Below the pieces are notes generated by a model. That model was not told the DNA's origin and ran no database searches. It saw only the letters and a list, made by a program, of their open reading frames with translations. Positions 7,493-15,554 of a DNA stretch of 32,079 bases are shown here, one piece after another. The stretch is taken from contig JAIRVF010000105.1 of assembly GCA_031254035.1 (NCBI GenBank), positions 1 through 32,079 on the forward strand, read 5' to 3'. Both the position numbers and the translations under genes were made by a program. This DNA is from Paenibacillus sp. Lineage in GTDB: Bacteria > Bacillota > Bacilli > Paenibacillales > Paenibacillaceae. Within the stretch, counting starts at the first letter, position 1. The number at the start of each line of letters is the position of its first letter.

Positions 7493-8329
7493 TCAAACCT
7501 CCTTTGCCGTTTCTTCCAGGAGCTCCTGCCGCATAATTTTCACATTGTCTTTATGGCATTCTGCTGTCGTATCGGATAGAAAACCATGCTCAAGCTTCAA
7601 CTGTTCCAAAGCCTGCTCGTCATTTGCGAGTATCGCCTGTTTCATTCGCTTCAGATGATCCAGTGCCATGTTCACCCTACGGTCCATTTCGGCGCGGCTG
7701 GTGGTATGCTGTCCATGTCCAGGAATAAGCAGCTGTACCGGGTGGTCCTGCAAAATCTGCTCAGCCTTGCGGATCGTCTGTTCATACGCCCTAGCGCTGT
7801 GGTATATAAAAGGCAGCTCGAAATCCGATAAATAATCGCCTGCCACAAAAACCCCCGCCGAATCGATCACCGTAAACAAGCCATCTTCGGTATGGCCCGG
7901 GGCCAGGTAAAAGGTAAGCGTGGTGGAACCGATCGCAACTCGCTGACCGTCCTCGCCGATGACAATATCCAGCTCCGGAAATTCTATCGGGTAATCACGA
8001 GTCACGTAATAGGTAGCGTCAAAATTGCGGATTAGCTTCAGCTTATGCTCTTTTTCCGGGTAGTTCGCGAGCCCCGCGCTTCCGATGATTTTTGCCCCTG
8101 GAAAAGCCTTGTACCCGATAATATGGTCGTAGTCCGCGTGCGTAAACAGCAAATAACAGGGTTTGTCTCCTTTAACCGCGTCCACATGGTCCTTGATCTC
8201 CTGGATCTCATGAGGAAGCCAGTTTGGGTCCACGACGAGGATCAGATCCTCCAATTGAATGACGGTGGAGGTAGTTTGGAATAAAATGCTTTGGAAGACC
8301 GTCACTTTTTCGTTTGAAAATTGAATCAT
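7493..8329 (-). CDS. Metallo-beta-lactamase-fold hydrolase
   Basis: A 278-aa MBL-fold metallo-hydrolase. The metal-binding motif HxHxDH appears as HADYDH at residues 64-69, where the second metal-binding His is replaced by Asp. Further metal ligands are in PGHTEDG (about 142-148) and VAGDYLSD (about 160-167). The C-terminal LLIPGHGQHTTS (about 201-212) supplies the last His. No signal peptide is present, so it is cytoplasmic. This points to a glyoxalase-II-like or general hydrolase group rather than an antibiotic lactamase. AGGTG precedes the ATG. It follows the GNAT gene at 8378. Confidence 0.9.
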   Translation of the reverse strand: MIQFSNEKVTVFQSILFQTTSTVIQLEDLILVVDPNWLPHEIQEIKDHVDAVKGDKPCYLLFTHADYDHIIGYKAFPGAKIIGSAGLANYPEKEHKLKLIRNFDATYYVTRDYPIEFPELDIVIGEDGQRVAIGSTTLTFYLAPGHTEDGLFTVIDSAGVFVAGDYLSDFELPFIYHSARAYEQTIRKAEQILQDHPVQLLIPGHGQHTTSRAEMDRRVNMALDHLKRMKQAILANDEQALEQLKLEHGFLSDTTAECHKDNVKIMRQELLEETAKEV

Positions 8330-8377
8330 GGTTCACCTGCTTCTTTCATATCTTTAAAATGTTTTTTAGATGCACTT

Positions 8378-8893
8378 CTACAACTCTTTGATCAAATAAA
8401 CCACCAAATCATCATCAACCATCACGGGCTCGCCAGGCGTCACCTTTATATTTTTATAGGTCATGCCCTGTCCGTCCAACACATATCCGCGTTTCGTATA
8501 CATTTTTTGCGCATTTCCATAATCCTCGTATAATCCGACGCCGAGACCTATATGCGAGTATGTTTTGGAAGCTATACTTTCGAACTCATCAAATATTTGG
8601 CTGGCGATATGGTTGCGCCGGTATTCCGGAAACACGTTCAGATCATTAATTTCGGGTATATTATGTTCCTGAAAATAAGGGTATTTAGACCTTCGCAGCA
8701 GGTGACAGCACCCTGCCAGGGCATCCCCATAATAGGCCATCAAAGTGATCCGAGTCCCTTCCTCGTTCTCCTTCAGACAGCGGTCATAATAATCTCCCTG
8801 TCTGAACCAGTCAAAGTGGTGGGAAAATGCCTCGTTCAGAATGGCTACATCCGATGGTTCGGACAACCGCTTCAATGTGATCATCTCTTTCAT
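8378..8893 (-). CDS. GNAT family N-acetyltransferase
   Basis: A 171-aa GNAT acetyltransferase. The acetyl-CoA site motif A is degenerate but recognisable: INDLNVFPEYRRNHIASQIF (about residues 81-100), with the R-x-x-x-x-A pyrophosphate loop. It is followed by the helix-strand GVGLYEDYGNAQKMYTKRGY (about 117-136), which is the usual C-terminal 'G-F/Y' block. The acceptor is unknown. GGGGGTG lies upstream of the ATG at 8893. It begins the minus-strand string that runs through the MBL-fold, cupin and NUDIX genes. Confidence 0.9.
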   Translation of the reverse strand: MKEMITLKRLSEPSDVAILNEAFSHHFDWFRQGDYYDRCLKENEEGTRITLMAYYGDALAGCCHLLRRSKYPYFQEHNIPEINDLNVFPEYRRNHIASQIFDEFESIASKTYSHIGLGVGLYEDYGNAQKMYTKRGYVLDGQGMTYKNIKVTPGEPVMVDDDLVVYLIKEL

Positions 8894-9073
8894 TTTTGCA
8901 CCCCCGCTTCGTTATCATCGTAGCTATAATTTGCTGCAATCCTTTTTGAAAGAAAATACTTACCCGGAAGGATCCCCCTATTTAGTTCCATATGTATTCA
9001 TGAATCCCCTCTAAGTAGGGACGATATCAGAATGGAATGTGTTTCCCTGAAGTTTATACTTTCTGCTATCTTC

Positions 9074-9154
9074 AAAAAAAGAAGGCTGCGGGCACGGCAA
9101 TTATTCCTTCTAAATGATCTTCTGGATCATCACCGGATTATGCCGTAAGCCTTC
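9074..9154 (-). terminator. Terminator of the glycan operon (nested hairpin)
   Basis: On the minus strand, GAAGGCTTACGGCA pairs with TGCCGTGCCCGCAGCCTTC, followed directly by seven T residues. Within the long loop a second hairpin ATGATC-TTCTG-GATCAT can form. It lies 32 bases past the GH18 stop codon and should end the fucosidase-to-GH18 transcript. The rest of the gap 8894-9185 carries no recognised gene. Confidence 0.8.
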
Positions 9155-9185
9155 AACCTTCGCAATCAAATATTATTAAAATCCA

Positions 9186-10220
9186 TTATTTAAGTCCACG
9201 GTTCATTGCATCAAGCAATTGATGCGTGTTGTCACAGCTGTATTCCCAGAACATGATTCCTGCCAGACTGTTGTTTTTCACATATTCGCATTTATGCCCG
9301 ATTGATTCTTCATCATCATAGGATATCAGGCTGGAACCGTTGTAAAGATACGGCGCACATGCCTCCTCATCCCAATACCGGGCGTATCCATTTTTGTTGA
9401 TATAGTCAGCTACAAGTGTTGTAAAAGTTGGACCGTACCCACCGGTAGTACCTGCCATTTGGTGAAGACCGTGGTTGCGGTCCGGCACCTGATTCCAAAT
9501 ACGGGAATAGAAAGCGGCCCCGATCACAATCTTCTCTTTCGGAACGCCCGCACGCATAAACATCTTGACGGAGGCATCCGTACTGATGCGGAACAAATCC
9601 CCTGTCGGTGTATACAGGTTCGTATGGTGTCCGGTCAGCACCTGGAAGCCGCCGCGCATATCATAGGTCATCAACTGAATGAAATCGAGGTACTTCTGCA
9701 CTTCATCCATTTCGGTGCCATCCACATAATACTGGTCAGCCCCTGCGGCGATCGTGAGCAGGTAGTGGTGTCCGTCCTGAGCTCCTTTGTGGTCGAGCGC
9801 TTCCCGGATCATTTTGAGAAGCAGTGTAAAGTTTGTCTTGTCATCGGGACTGGATGCAATTCCGGCCTCTCCGTAGCTTGGATACTCCCAATCGAGATCG
9901 ATCCCGTCAAACGGATAATCCGTCAAGATGCGGACTGTCGATTCCGCCATGCTTTTTCTCCCCGCTTCAGTTGAAGCCGCTTCTGAAAAACCACCTGCGC
10001 TCCATCCGCCGACGGACAGCAGGATACACAGTTCGGGATGCTCTTGCTTGATCTCCTGCAGTTTGCCCAGGTTTTTCAAATGATCCGTCGAAATCCGATG
10101 ATCGACCACATGGCCGAAGGCTACGTTGAGATGGGTGAGTTTCATCAAGTCTTCCCGCGTCATGTCGGGTAACTTGGCGTCAACGGCATAACCGGCGACG
10201 ATATAGTTCCGCTTCGTCAT
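9186..10220 (-). CDS. Glycoside hydrolase family 18 (chitinase/endo-N-acetylglucosaminidase type)
   Basis: A 344-aa GH18 TIM-barrel enzyme. The catalytic signature DGIDLDWE is at residues 105-112, with Glu112 the acid/base and the assisting aspartates at 108 and 110. Earlier, LLSVGGWSAGGFSE (about 67-80) is the conserved SxGG strand. Later, FIQLMTYDMRGGF and the C-terminal GIMFWEYSCD fit the barrel strands. GH18 enzymes cleave GlcNAc-beta-1,4 bonds in chitin, or the chitobiose core of N-glycans, by substrate-assisted catalysis. There is no signal peptide or extra binding module, so it should act on imported oligosaccharides. Its ATG overlaps the stop of the transglutaminase-like gene (TAATG), showing translational coupling. 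It is the last gene before a strong terminator. Confidence 0.93.
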   Translation of the reverse strand: MTKRNYIVAGYAVDAKLPDMTREDLMKLTHLNVAFGHVVDHRISTDHLKNLGKLQEIKQEHPELCILLSVGGWSAGGFSEAASTEAGRKSMAESTVRILTDYPFDGIDLDWEYPSYGEAGIASSPDDKTNFTLLLKMIREALDHKGAQDGHHYLLTIAAGADQYYVDGTEMDEVQKYLDFIQLMTYDMRGGFQVLTGHHTNLYTPTGDLFRISTDASVKMFMRAGVPKEKIVIGAAFYSRIWNQVPDRNHGLHQMAGTTGGYGPTFTTLVADYINKNGYARYWDEEACAPYLYNGSSLISYDDEESIGHKCEYVKNNSLAGIMFWEYSCDNTHQLLDAMNRGLK

Positions 10221-12859
10221 TACACTTCACTCCGTTCCATAGATTCCTGCCAGACAGCAGATAATACCTGCAACGCTTCTTTACCAGTTCCAATTTTATA
10301 TCCCGAGGCCGTGTAGCGAATTTGATCCTGGCCATCCAATACGAAGAGATGCGGATAACCGGCCTCCTGAGCCGGAGAATGTGAAATGATATCCGGTAAT
10401 GAAGCATATGAGGAATCCCGGACAAATATGGTGCTCGGCGGCAACTTCGGATAATTGGCCGGATTAAACGACGCGGTCCATTCCGAATCGCCGATGATCA
10501 GCACGATCGGCGCCCCAAGCTCCGCAAACGACTCGGTCAGCTCGCCGATTTCTCTAAACAAATGCTTGCTCGGTTCCCGTTCCGGCTCTATCCAGGCTGC
10601 AATCGCACCATTCATGCCGATCAAGTCTCCAAGCGTATTGTTTGCTCCGTCCAGCGTCGAAAGCGTACTGGTGCGATCTACCGTTCCCAGAACCGGAATG
10701 TCGTGTACGGTTTGGCGGTAAGTCAGCACAACATCGTTTTGTTCTCCGGCGTGTACCTTGAAATAAGTAAAGCGCACTTGCACGGTGCCATCCTTCAGAC
10801 GGACGCCCGAAGTCATCCGGTACGAGCCTGGTTCCACCTCAAACGGTTCATCGTATACATCCTTATGACCGTATGGGAAGAAAAGTGTTTTATAGATCCC
10901 GTTCTCCAGCCGGGCAAACGTAAAATTCTCGGAATAGGAAGCGGCAGGCGCTTCGGCAGCGGCTTCGTGATCCTGCAGCAGTCGAATCGCACCCCAATCT
11001 TTCGTTTCCTTTTCCTGCGGGGCGGATGCATTCAGCACAGCATCTACCCAGCTTCCGCCTGCCATATATTGCGGCTTCAGCTCGCTCGGATGCAGCCGTG
11101 CCGGAACGCCCAGACTGCGGCAAATAGCGACGAAGAGAATATCCAGCGAGACGGGATCCCCTTTCATCAGATTGTACGTGCCAACCGGGTTTCCTTTCCC
11201 CTTCAGGTTCGGAAGGTCTTCCCATCTTCCGTAACCTTCGTCCAGATTGCGGGCAAGCAGGGAAGGATCAGCCTTAAACGCTGCAGCTTCCACGGTGGTG
11301 AATGCTGCCTGGAAGAATCTTTTATACGGCATAATCATCTCGTGCAGCACACGTGGACAAAGTACATATTGAGTGAATGTATCTTCGGAAAGATCCCCCC
11401 GCTGTGCCAAGGAATCAATCAAATGGTCATCCAGCGTTTCACTGAACGTATCCACCAGATCTTTTTCATTCAGGCTCTCGAGCAGCCGCAGCGGCCATTC
11501 TCCGTACTCCGTGGAGCGTTCACGTAGGAAGGCGGCGATTTCGCAGCAGTTCCCGCGCGCCTTGCGCAATATATCCCATACCCGCTCCGCTGGAAGCCCG
11601 GCCTCACCAGCAAGTTCCACAGCTTCCGATTCGGTCAGGAATGTGTCTTCGTAACCCGTCCGGATTTTCGTTCCTTCTTCCAGACGGCTGTTATGTCTTT
11701 GGATCTTTTCTTCGGACAGTGGTTCTATTGCTTCTCCCTCGCGTTCCGGCGGAGGAACCATGTCCAAATCCATCGTTCCAGACGGCGGCGAAGTCTGGTC
11801 AAGGACGATCTCGTAACGGTCGCTGTCTGCAACCGTAATTTTCTTTTCGCCCCACTTGCCATACTGTACCGCACGAATCAACAAATCACCGAAGCCGGTT
11901 TTGAAAGAAGCTTCTCCCCGCTCGTTCGTCGGAATCGTTGCGATCGGATAAAATTCAGCCATGTTAAACAACTCAAAATGCACGTCAGCCCCGCTGACGG
12001 GATTCCCTTGGCCATCCTTTACCAAAACGGTAATCGTCCGGGTAGGCGCATAATTTTCGAGCAAATTGATTTCCGTAAACCATTCATCGGCAAGTGTAAT
12101 GTTCTCTGGTCCCGGATAATCCGCATATATGCGTGTATTAATCAACATGGCCCGGCGGGCAGGCGGAGTGAACCAGCCTTGATTCAGACGGGCTTCTGGC
12201 TCGCATGCGCCGATATAATACCAAGTTCCGTCGGCCCAAGCCTCCACCCACGCGTGGTTATCATCGCAATGTGCCCAGCGCGGCGTGTACACCTGACGGG
12301 CAGGAATGCCAATGCTTCGCAGAGCAGCAACGGCTAACGTGGATTCCTCACCGCAACGTCCACGTGCATTCCGGATCATCGTCAGCGGCGATATCGTCCG
12401 CAAATCGCTGCCTATGTAAGTTGCTTTTTCGTGACACCAGTAGTTCGTTTCCAGAATCGCGTCGGCCATGGATAATGACTTCGTCCGTTCTGACAAGACC
12501 TCATACAAAATACCGCGGGAATCCTCGATATTCTCCGTGTTTACCCGATAAGGCAATACAAAATGCAGGAATAAATGATCCGGTACACGGCTTCCCCAAG
12601 GCATTTGCTTGCGGATTTCAAGCGTCCGGCGGACATGGCTTAAGAATAAGGCCCCGTCGTAATCGGCCATATCGTTCACGGGCATATATGCAAACAGATA
12701 TTTAAGCGCCCAAGTTTCTTCTTCCGTCAAATCCTCCTGAAAAACATCAAACAGCTCATGTTCTCTGGCCTGCGCCATCTGCCGCTTTTCACGGAGTTTG
12801 CGTTCGATCAGCTCCATTGCCGTTTGATCCAATGAGAATACAGAGGTCTGCATCGTCAT
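10220..12859 (-). CDS. Large transglutaminase-superfamily protein with second degenerate TG-like segment
   Basis: An 879-aa soluble protein. Residues about 160-225 form a transglutaminase/PNGase-like core. The nucleophile Cys169 is in GRCGEES, His202 in DDNHAWVEAW, and GACEPE (217-222) follows where the third triad residue is expected. There the usual Asp appears replaced, so the triad is atypical. Residues about 275-350 look like an Ig/carboxypeptidase-regulatory-like beta domain (VLVKDGQGNPVSGADVHFEL). A second TG-like segment at about 555-608 (GDPVSLDILFVAICRSLGVP) lacks the nucleophile Cys. The C-terminus (about 760-879, VLIIGDSEW...LFVLDGQDQIRY) resembles a thioredoxin-like fold without a CxxC. 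The start ATG at 12859 follows an AGGAG that overlaps the upstream stop; the frame extends further upstream but only shadows the CBM9 gene. No signal peptide. Function unknown; it may cut a peptide or glycan-peptide bond. Confidence 0.8.
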   Translation of the reverse strand: MTMQTSVFSLDQTAMELIERKLREKRQMAQAREHELFDVFQEDLTEEETWALKYLFAYMPVNDMADYDGALFLSHVRRTLEIRKQMPWGSRVPDHLFLHFVLPYRVNTENIEDSRGILYEVLSERTKSLSMADAILETNYWCHEKATYIGSDLRTISPLTMIRNARGRCGEESTLAVAALRSIGIPARQVYTPRWAHCDDNHAWVEAWADGTWYYIGACEPEARLNQGWFTPPARRAMLINTRIYADYPGPENITLADEWFTEINLLENYAPTRTITVLVKDGQGNPVSGADVHFELFNMAEFYPIATIPTNERGEASFKTGFGDLLIRAVQYGKWGEKKITVADSDRYEIVLDQTSPPSGTMDLDMVPPPEREGEAIEPLSEEKIQRHNSRLEEGTKIRTGYEDTFLTESEAVELAGEAGLPAERVWDILRKARGNCCEIAAFLRERSTEYGEWPLRLLESLNEKDLVDTFSETLDDHLIDSLAQRGDLSEDTFTQYVLCPRVLHEMIMPYKRFFQAAFTTVEAAAFKADPSLLARNLDEGYGRWEDLPNLKGKGNPVGTYNLMKGDPVSLDILFVAICRSLGVPARLHPSELKPQYMAGGSWVDAVLNASAPQEKETKDWGAIRLLQDHEAAAEAPAASYSENFTFARLENGIYKTLFFPYGHKDVYDEPFEVEPGSYRMTSGVRLKDGTVQVRFTYFKVHAGEQNDVVLTYRQTVHDIPVLGTVDRTSTLSTLDGANNTLGDLIGMNGAIAAWIEPEREPSKHLFREIGELTESFAELGAPIVLIIGDSEWTASFNPANYPKLPPSTIFVRDSSYASLPDIISHSPAQEAGYPHLFVLDGQDQIRYTASGYKIGTGKEALQVLSAVWQESMERSEV

Positions 12860-12867
12860 TTTTCCGT

Positions 12868-13890
12868 TCACTCCTTCCACAGCTTTCCGTCTTCGCGGAT
12901 ACAATATAAAGTGGTCCCGTCCGATGAAGGAGCCGTAATCTGAAACAGACTCCGCGTCGTCTCGATTACCGGTGTGATGCTCCATTCATCTTCGCCCATT
13001 AGCAGGTTTGCGTCCTTCGTAAACTCGCCGTTCGCTTCGAAATAATTGCGCTCGCGGTAATAAAGTCTGCGAAGCTCCCATTTTATGCGCTCGTCCTGCG
13101 GCAGTTCAAAGGAATCCGGGCCGTCTCCATCAGCGAACACGACATACCCCCATAGTTCGGGATAATGCATATTGATAATGCCCATCGGCGACCATACCCA
13201 ATTGTCTTCTGGATAAGGCTTGCCGGTATCAGGATTCAAAACCTTGCTGTACTTGCCATCCTTCACTTCCGTTTGCCACTCGACACGGGAGAAATTCACG
13301 CGCCAAAATTCACCTTTCACTGGCTGACGCGTTTCCGCCGCGCATTCTCTAAGGATCTTCCACGGAATGGCGACCTCCACGCTCCATTTCCGGTTCTCCG
13401 CTTCAGGACGATTAAGCTCACCTTCAATGTAAACCGCAGTCTTCAGCCCGTTGATGTCCCAGCCGTTGACTGGCGGTCCCCCGTCGCGATAAGGCTTGAC
13501 GAGCAGCAAATCCCATACCGTATTCAGCGTATTGATCTCGAATTCGTAATATTGGTGCGTGTCTCCATCCGGATCAATGAAGATTTCAAAGTCGTTATCA
13601 TAATAAATCACCGAATCCCGCTCCGTGAGCGTCGCCCAAATTTGATCCTCGATCAGCTCTGCTCCGAAATAGAAATATTCATCATCCCATAGCATTTTGA
13701 CGCGGGTTTGCTTCGCCGGCTTTGGACGAAGATCGCCTTCAATATCAACGAACTCCTCCGTCCATTCCGCTGCTTGCCAAAACGACTTATCAATACGGCC
13801 ATCCAAAACAAGTGGCTCCACCGCACGCTGGCAAATGTAATGATTGGGAGCGTATTCAATCCTCGGCTCAGGTACTCCACTTCGGTTCAT
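12868..13890 (-). CDS. Carbohydrate-binding family 9-like (DOMON-fold) protein
   Basis: A 340-aa protein whose first about 250 residues match the CBM9-like/DOMON domain of enzymes and reductases. It has the opening LVLDGRIDKSFWQAAEW (about 27-43), VKMLWDDEYFYFGAEL (about 64-79), the acidic strand DNDFEIFIDPDGDTHQYYEF (about 98-117), and KWSVEVAIPWKIL (about 167-179). There is no attached catalytic domain, signal peptide or anchor. About 90 C-terminal residues are less conserved. The start at ATG 13890 is chosen because GGAGG lies 7 nt upstream; the frame is open to 13944. The stop overlaps the ribosome binding site of the transglutaminase-like gene 8 bases later. A cytoplasmic CBM9-like protein is unusual and may hold a glycan for the neighbouring enzymes. 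Confidence 0.85.
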   Translation of the reverse strand: MNRSGVPEPRIEYAPNHYICQRAVEPLVLDGRIDKSFWQAAEWTEEFVDIEGDLRPKPAKQTRVKMLWDDEYFYFGAELIEDQIWATLTERDSVIYYDNDFEIFIDPDGDTHQYYEFEINTLNTVWDLLLVKPYRDGGPPVNGWDINGLKTAVYIEGELNRPEAENRKWSVEVAIPWKILRECAAETRQPVKGEFWRVNFSRVEWQTEVKDGKYSKVLNPDTGKPYPEDNWVWSPMGIINMHYPELWGYVVFADGDGPDSFELPQDERIKWELRRLYYRERNYFEANGEFTKDANLLMGEDEWSITPVIETTRSLFQITAPSSDGTTLYCIREDGKLWKE

Positions 13891-14031
13891 GTTATTTCCT
13901 CCGGACATCCTTAATTTATTGATCATTTTTAAACTCTTACACATGCGTCATAGTTTCTTCCAAGATCAGGTTCAACTGATACTGTACCACTCCTTACACT
14001 TCCCGTGGTGCTAAAAATAACCAAAGAGCCG

Positions 14032-15318
14032 CTAGTTATGTGTTACAACGGCTCCGGAGCCGCCGTACATTTCTACTTCCTCATCAAATTCCAGCTTGAG
14101 CACTGTAACTTGTCCATGTGTATCCTCTGGCGTCAAGTGAATCCAAGTCGTTCCCGGAATGTTAAACCAAGGAACACCCCCGTGAATTTCATGCCTAAGC
14201 TCTTTCCCCGAGTGCAGCACGGTAATTTTTTTGATCGGATTGCACAGTCCTTTCAGGCACACATTCTCTTTCGGATTGTCATAGACAAAGAGATAAAGCG
14301 TCTTTTTATCTTTGGAAAGGGTACTTCCCCCCAGGTAATAACGCGTCATGATGCCTTCTTCCGTCCCGAAAACGGCTTCTTCATGTGTACGGATCCAGTC
14401 CCCGAGGCCAAGCAAAATCTCTTCCTGTCTTTCATCGATGGTTCCGTCTTCTCTCGGGCCAATGTCCAGCAGCATATTTCCGCCCATAGAGATGCAGTCA
14501 CAGAACATCCGGATGATCTGATTCAGTGACTTATAGTGATTATCTGTCGGCACATAACCCCAAGAACTATTAATTGTGGTGCAGAATTCCCATGGACCTT
14601 CTGGCCTTGTAATTGGCAGACCTTGCTCTGGTGTTCTATAGTCACCGTGGCCTTGGAGTCTCGAATTAATAATAATATCCGGATTAAAAGACTGCAGATA
14701 ATGCTTGAACTCCGGCAAATTCCACTGCTTGGCGCTCCGCTCCCAGTCCCCGTCAAACCACAACAGATCCACCTTGCCGTAGTTTGTCAAAACTTCTTTC
14801 AGCTGGTTATTGTTAAACTTTAAAAATCCCTTCCATTTCTCTTCATCCTGAACGCCGTCCAAAGGACTCGAGTATTTATTGACCTGGCTTAGGTCTTCCG
14901 GAACCTTACCTCCTTCGTATACGCTCGGATAATCCGGATGGGACCAATCGATCAGCGAGTAATACATCCCTAGCCGGATGCCTCTTTTCGTGATCGCCTC
15001 GGCATACTCTTTAATCAAGTCACGCTTTACCGGCGTTTTCTGCACGATGTTCAAGTCGCTGTACTTCGTGTCCCACAATGCTACGCCGTCGTGATGCTTA
15101 GTCGTAAGCACGGCATACTTGGCGCCCGATTTCTCAATCAGGTCCGCCCAATGATCCGCATCGAATTTGGAAGCGGTAAAGCCGTCCAATTGTTTCATGT
15201 ATTGTTCATATGGAATTCTCCCGTTATAAAAAGACCATGACTCGGCAACGCCATCAACCGCGTAAATGCCGTAGTGAATAAAAATGCCCAGTTTCGCTTC
15301 CTCAAACCATTTTTGCAT
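14032..15318 (-). CDS. Alpha-L-fucosidase, GH29 (first copy)
   Basis: A 428-aa GH29 alpha-L-fucosidase. It starts directly with the barrel (WFEEAKLGIFIHYGIYAVDG), contains KHHDGVALWDTKYSD (residues 74-88) and places the nucleophile at Asp189 in KVDLLWFDGDW. The acid/base residue cannot be fixed by eye. A C-terminal beta domain follows from about residue 335. No signal peptide, so it is cytoplasmic. GH29 enzymes retain configuration and release L-fucose from alpha-1,2/3/4/6 linkages depending on subfamily. The ATG at 15318 has AGGTG 11 nt upstream. It lies between the second fucosidase and the CBM9-like gene and is probably co-transcribed with them, although a 236-bp gap with a large inverted repeat separates the two fucosidases. 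Confidence 0.93.
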   Translation of the reverse strand: MQKWFEEAKLGIFIHYGIYAVDGVAESWSFYNGRIPYEQYMKQLDGFTASKFDADHWADLIEKSGAKYAVLTTKHHDGVALWDTKYSDLNIVQKTPVKRDLIKEYAEAITKRGIRLGMYYSLIDWSHPDYPSVYEGGKVPEDLSQVNKYSSPLDGVQDEEKWKGFLKFNNNQLKEVLTNYGKVDLLWFDGDWERSAKQWNLPEFKHYLQSFNPDIIINSRLQGHGDYRTPEQGLPITRPEGPWEFCTTINSSWGYVPTDNHYKSLNQIIRMFCDCISMGGNMLLDIGPREDGTIDERQEEILLGLGDWIRTHEEAVFGTEEGIMTRYYLGGSTLSKDKKTLYLFVYDNPKENVCLKGLCNPIKKITVLHSGKELRHEIHGGVPWFNIPGTTWIHLTPEDTHGQVTVLKLEFDEEVEMYGGSGAVVTHN

Positions 15319-15374
15319 TTCAGCTCAGCACCTTTCCATCTTATAAAATCAAAATACCTTTTGTGAGTTAACCG

Positions 15375-15507
15375 CTACGGTTACGGATCGTTCTTCCGAT
15401 CGCTGTTGTCCCCAAATTTCTTGAATATAACCTTTTACAAAGGTAGCAATTCGGAGACAAAGGCGCCCGCTGCCGCTTCTTCAGAACGATTCCGTCCCCT
15501 TCGCTAC
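15375..15507. repeat. Large imperfect inverted repeat between the two fucosidase genes
   Basis: The gap 15319-15554 holds a dyad centred near 15438. At the centre ACCTTT-TAC-AAAGGT (15430-15444) is a perfect small palindrome. Further out, GTTGTCCCCAAATT (about 15404-15417) faces GAATTCGGAGACAAAGG-like sequence on the other arm. ACGGATCGTTCT (15383-15394) faces AGAACGATTCCGT (15483-15495). The arms match with gaps over roughly 60 bp each. It may fold as a long RNA hairpin controlling relative expression of the two genes, or be a non-coding dispersed repeat. No ORF is supported here. Confidence 0.6.
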
Positions 15508-15554
15508 TTCACTTCTTGTTAAATACCAACTCTGGCGATGAATCCAATCCTTAC

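Noticed and set aside
10562..11527. Long plus-strand open frame (321 codons)
   Set aside because: It lies opposite the transglutaminase-like gene, has no recognisable motif and a composition typical of an antisense shadow.
12860..12985. N-terminal 42-residue extension of the transglutaminase-like protein
   Set aside because: It overlaps the CBM9-like coding end; the ATG at 12859 has the ribosome binding site.
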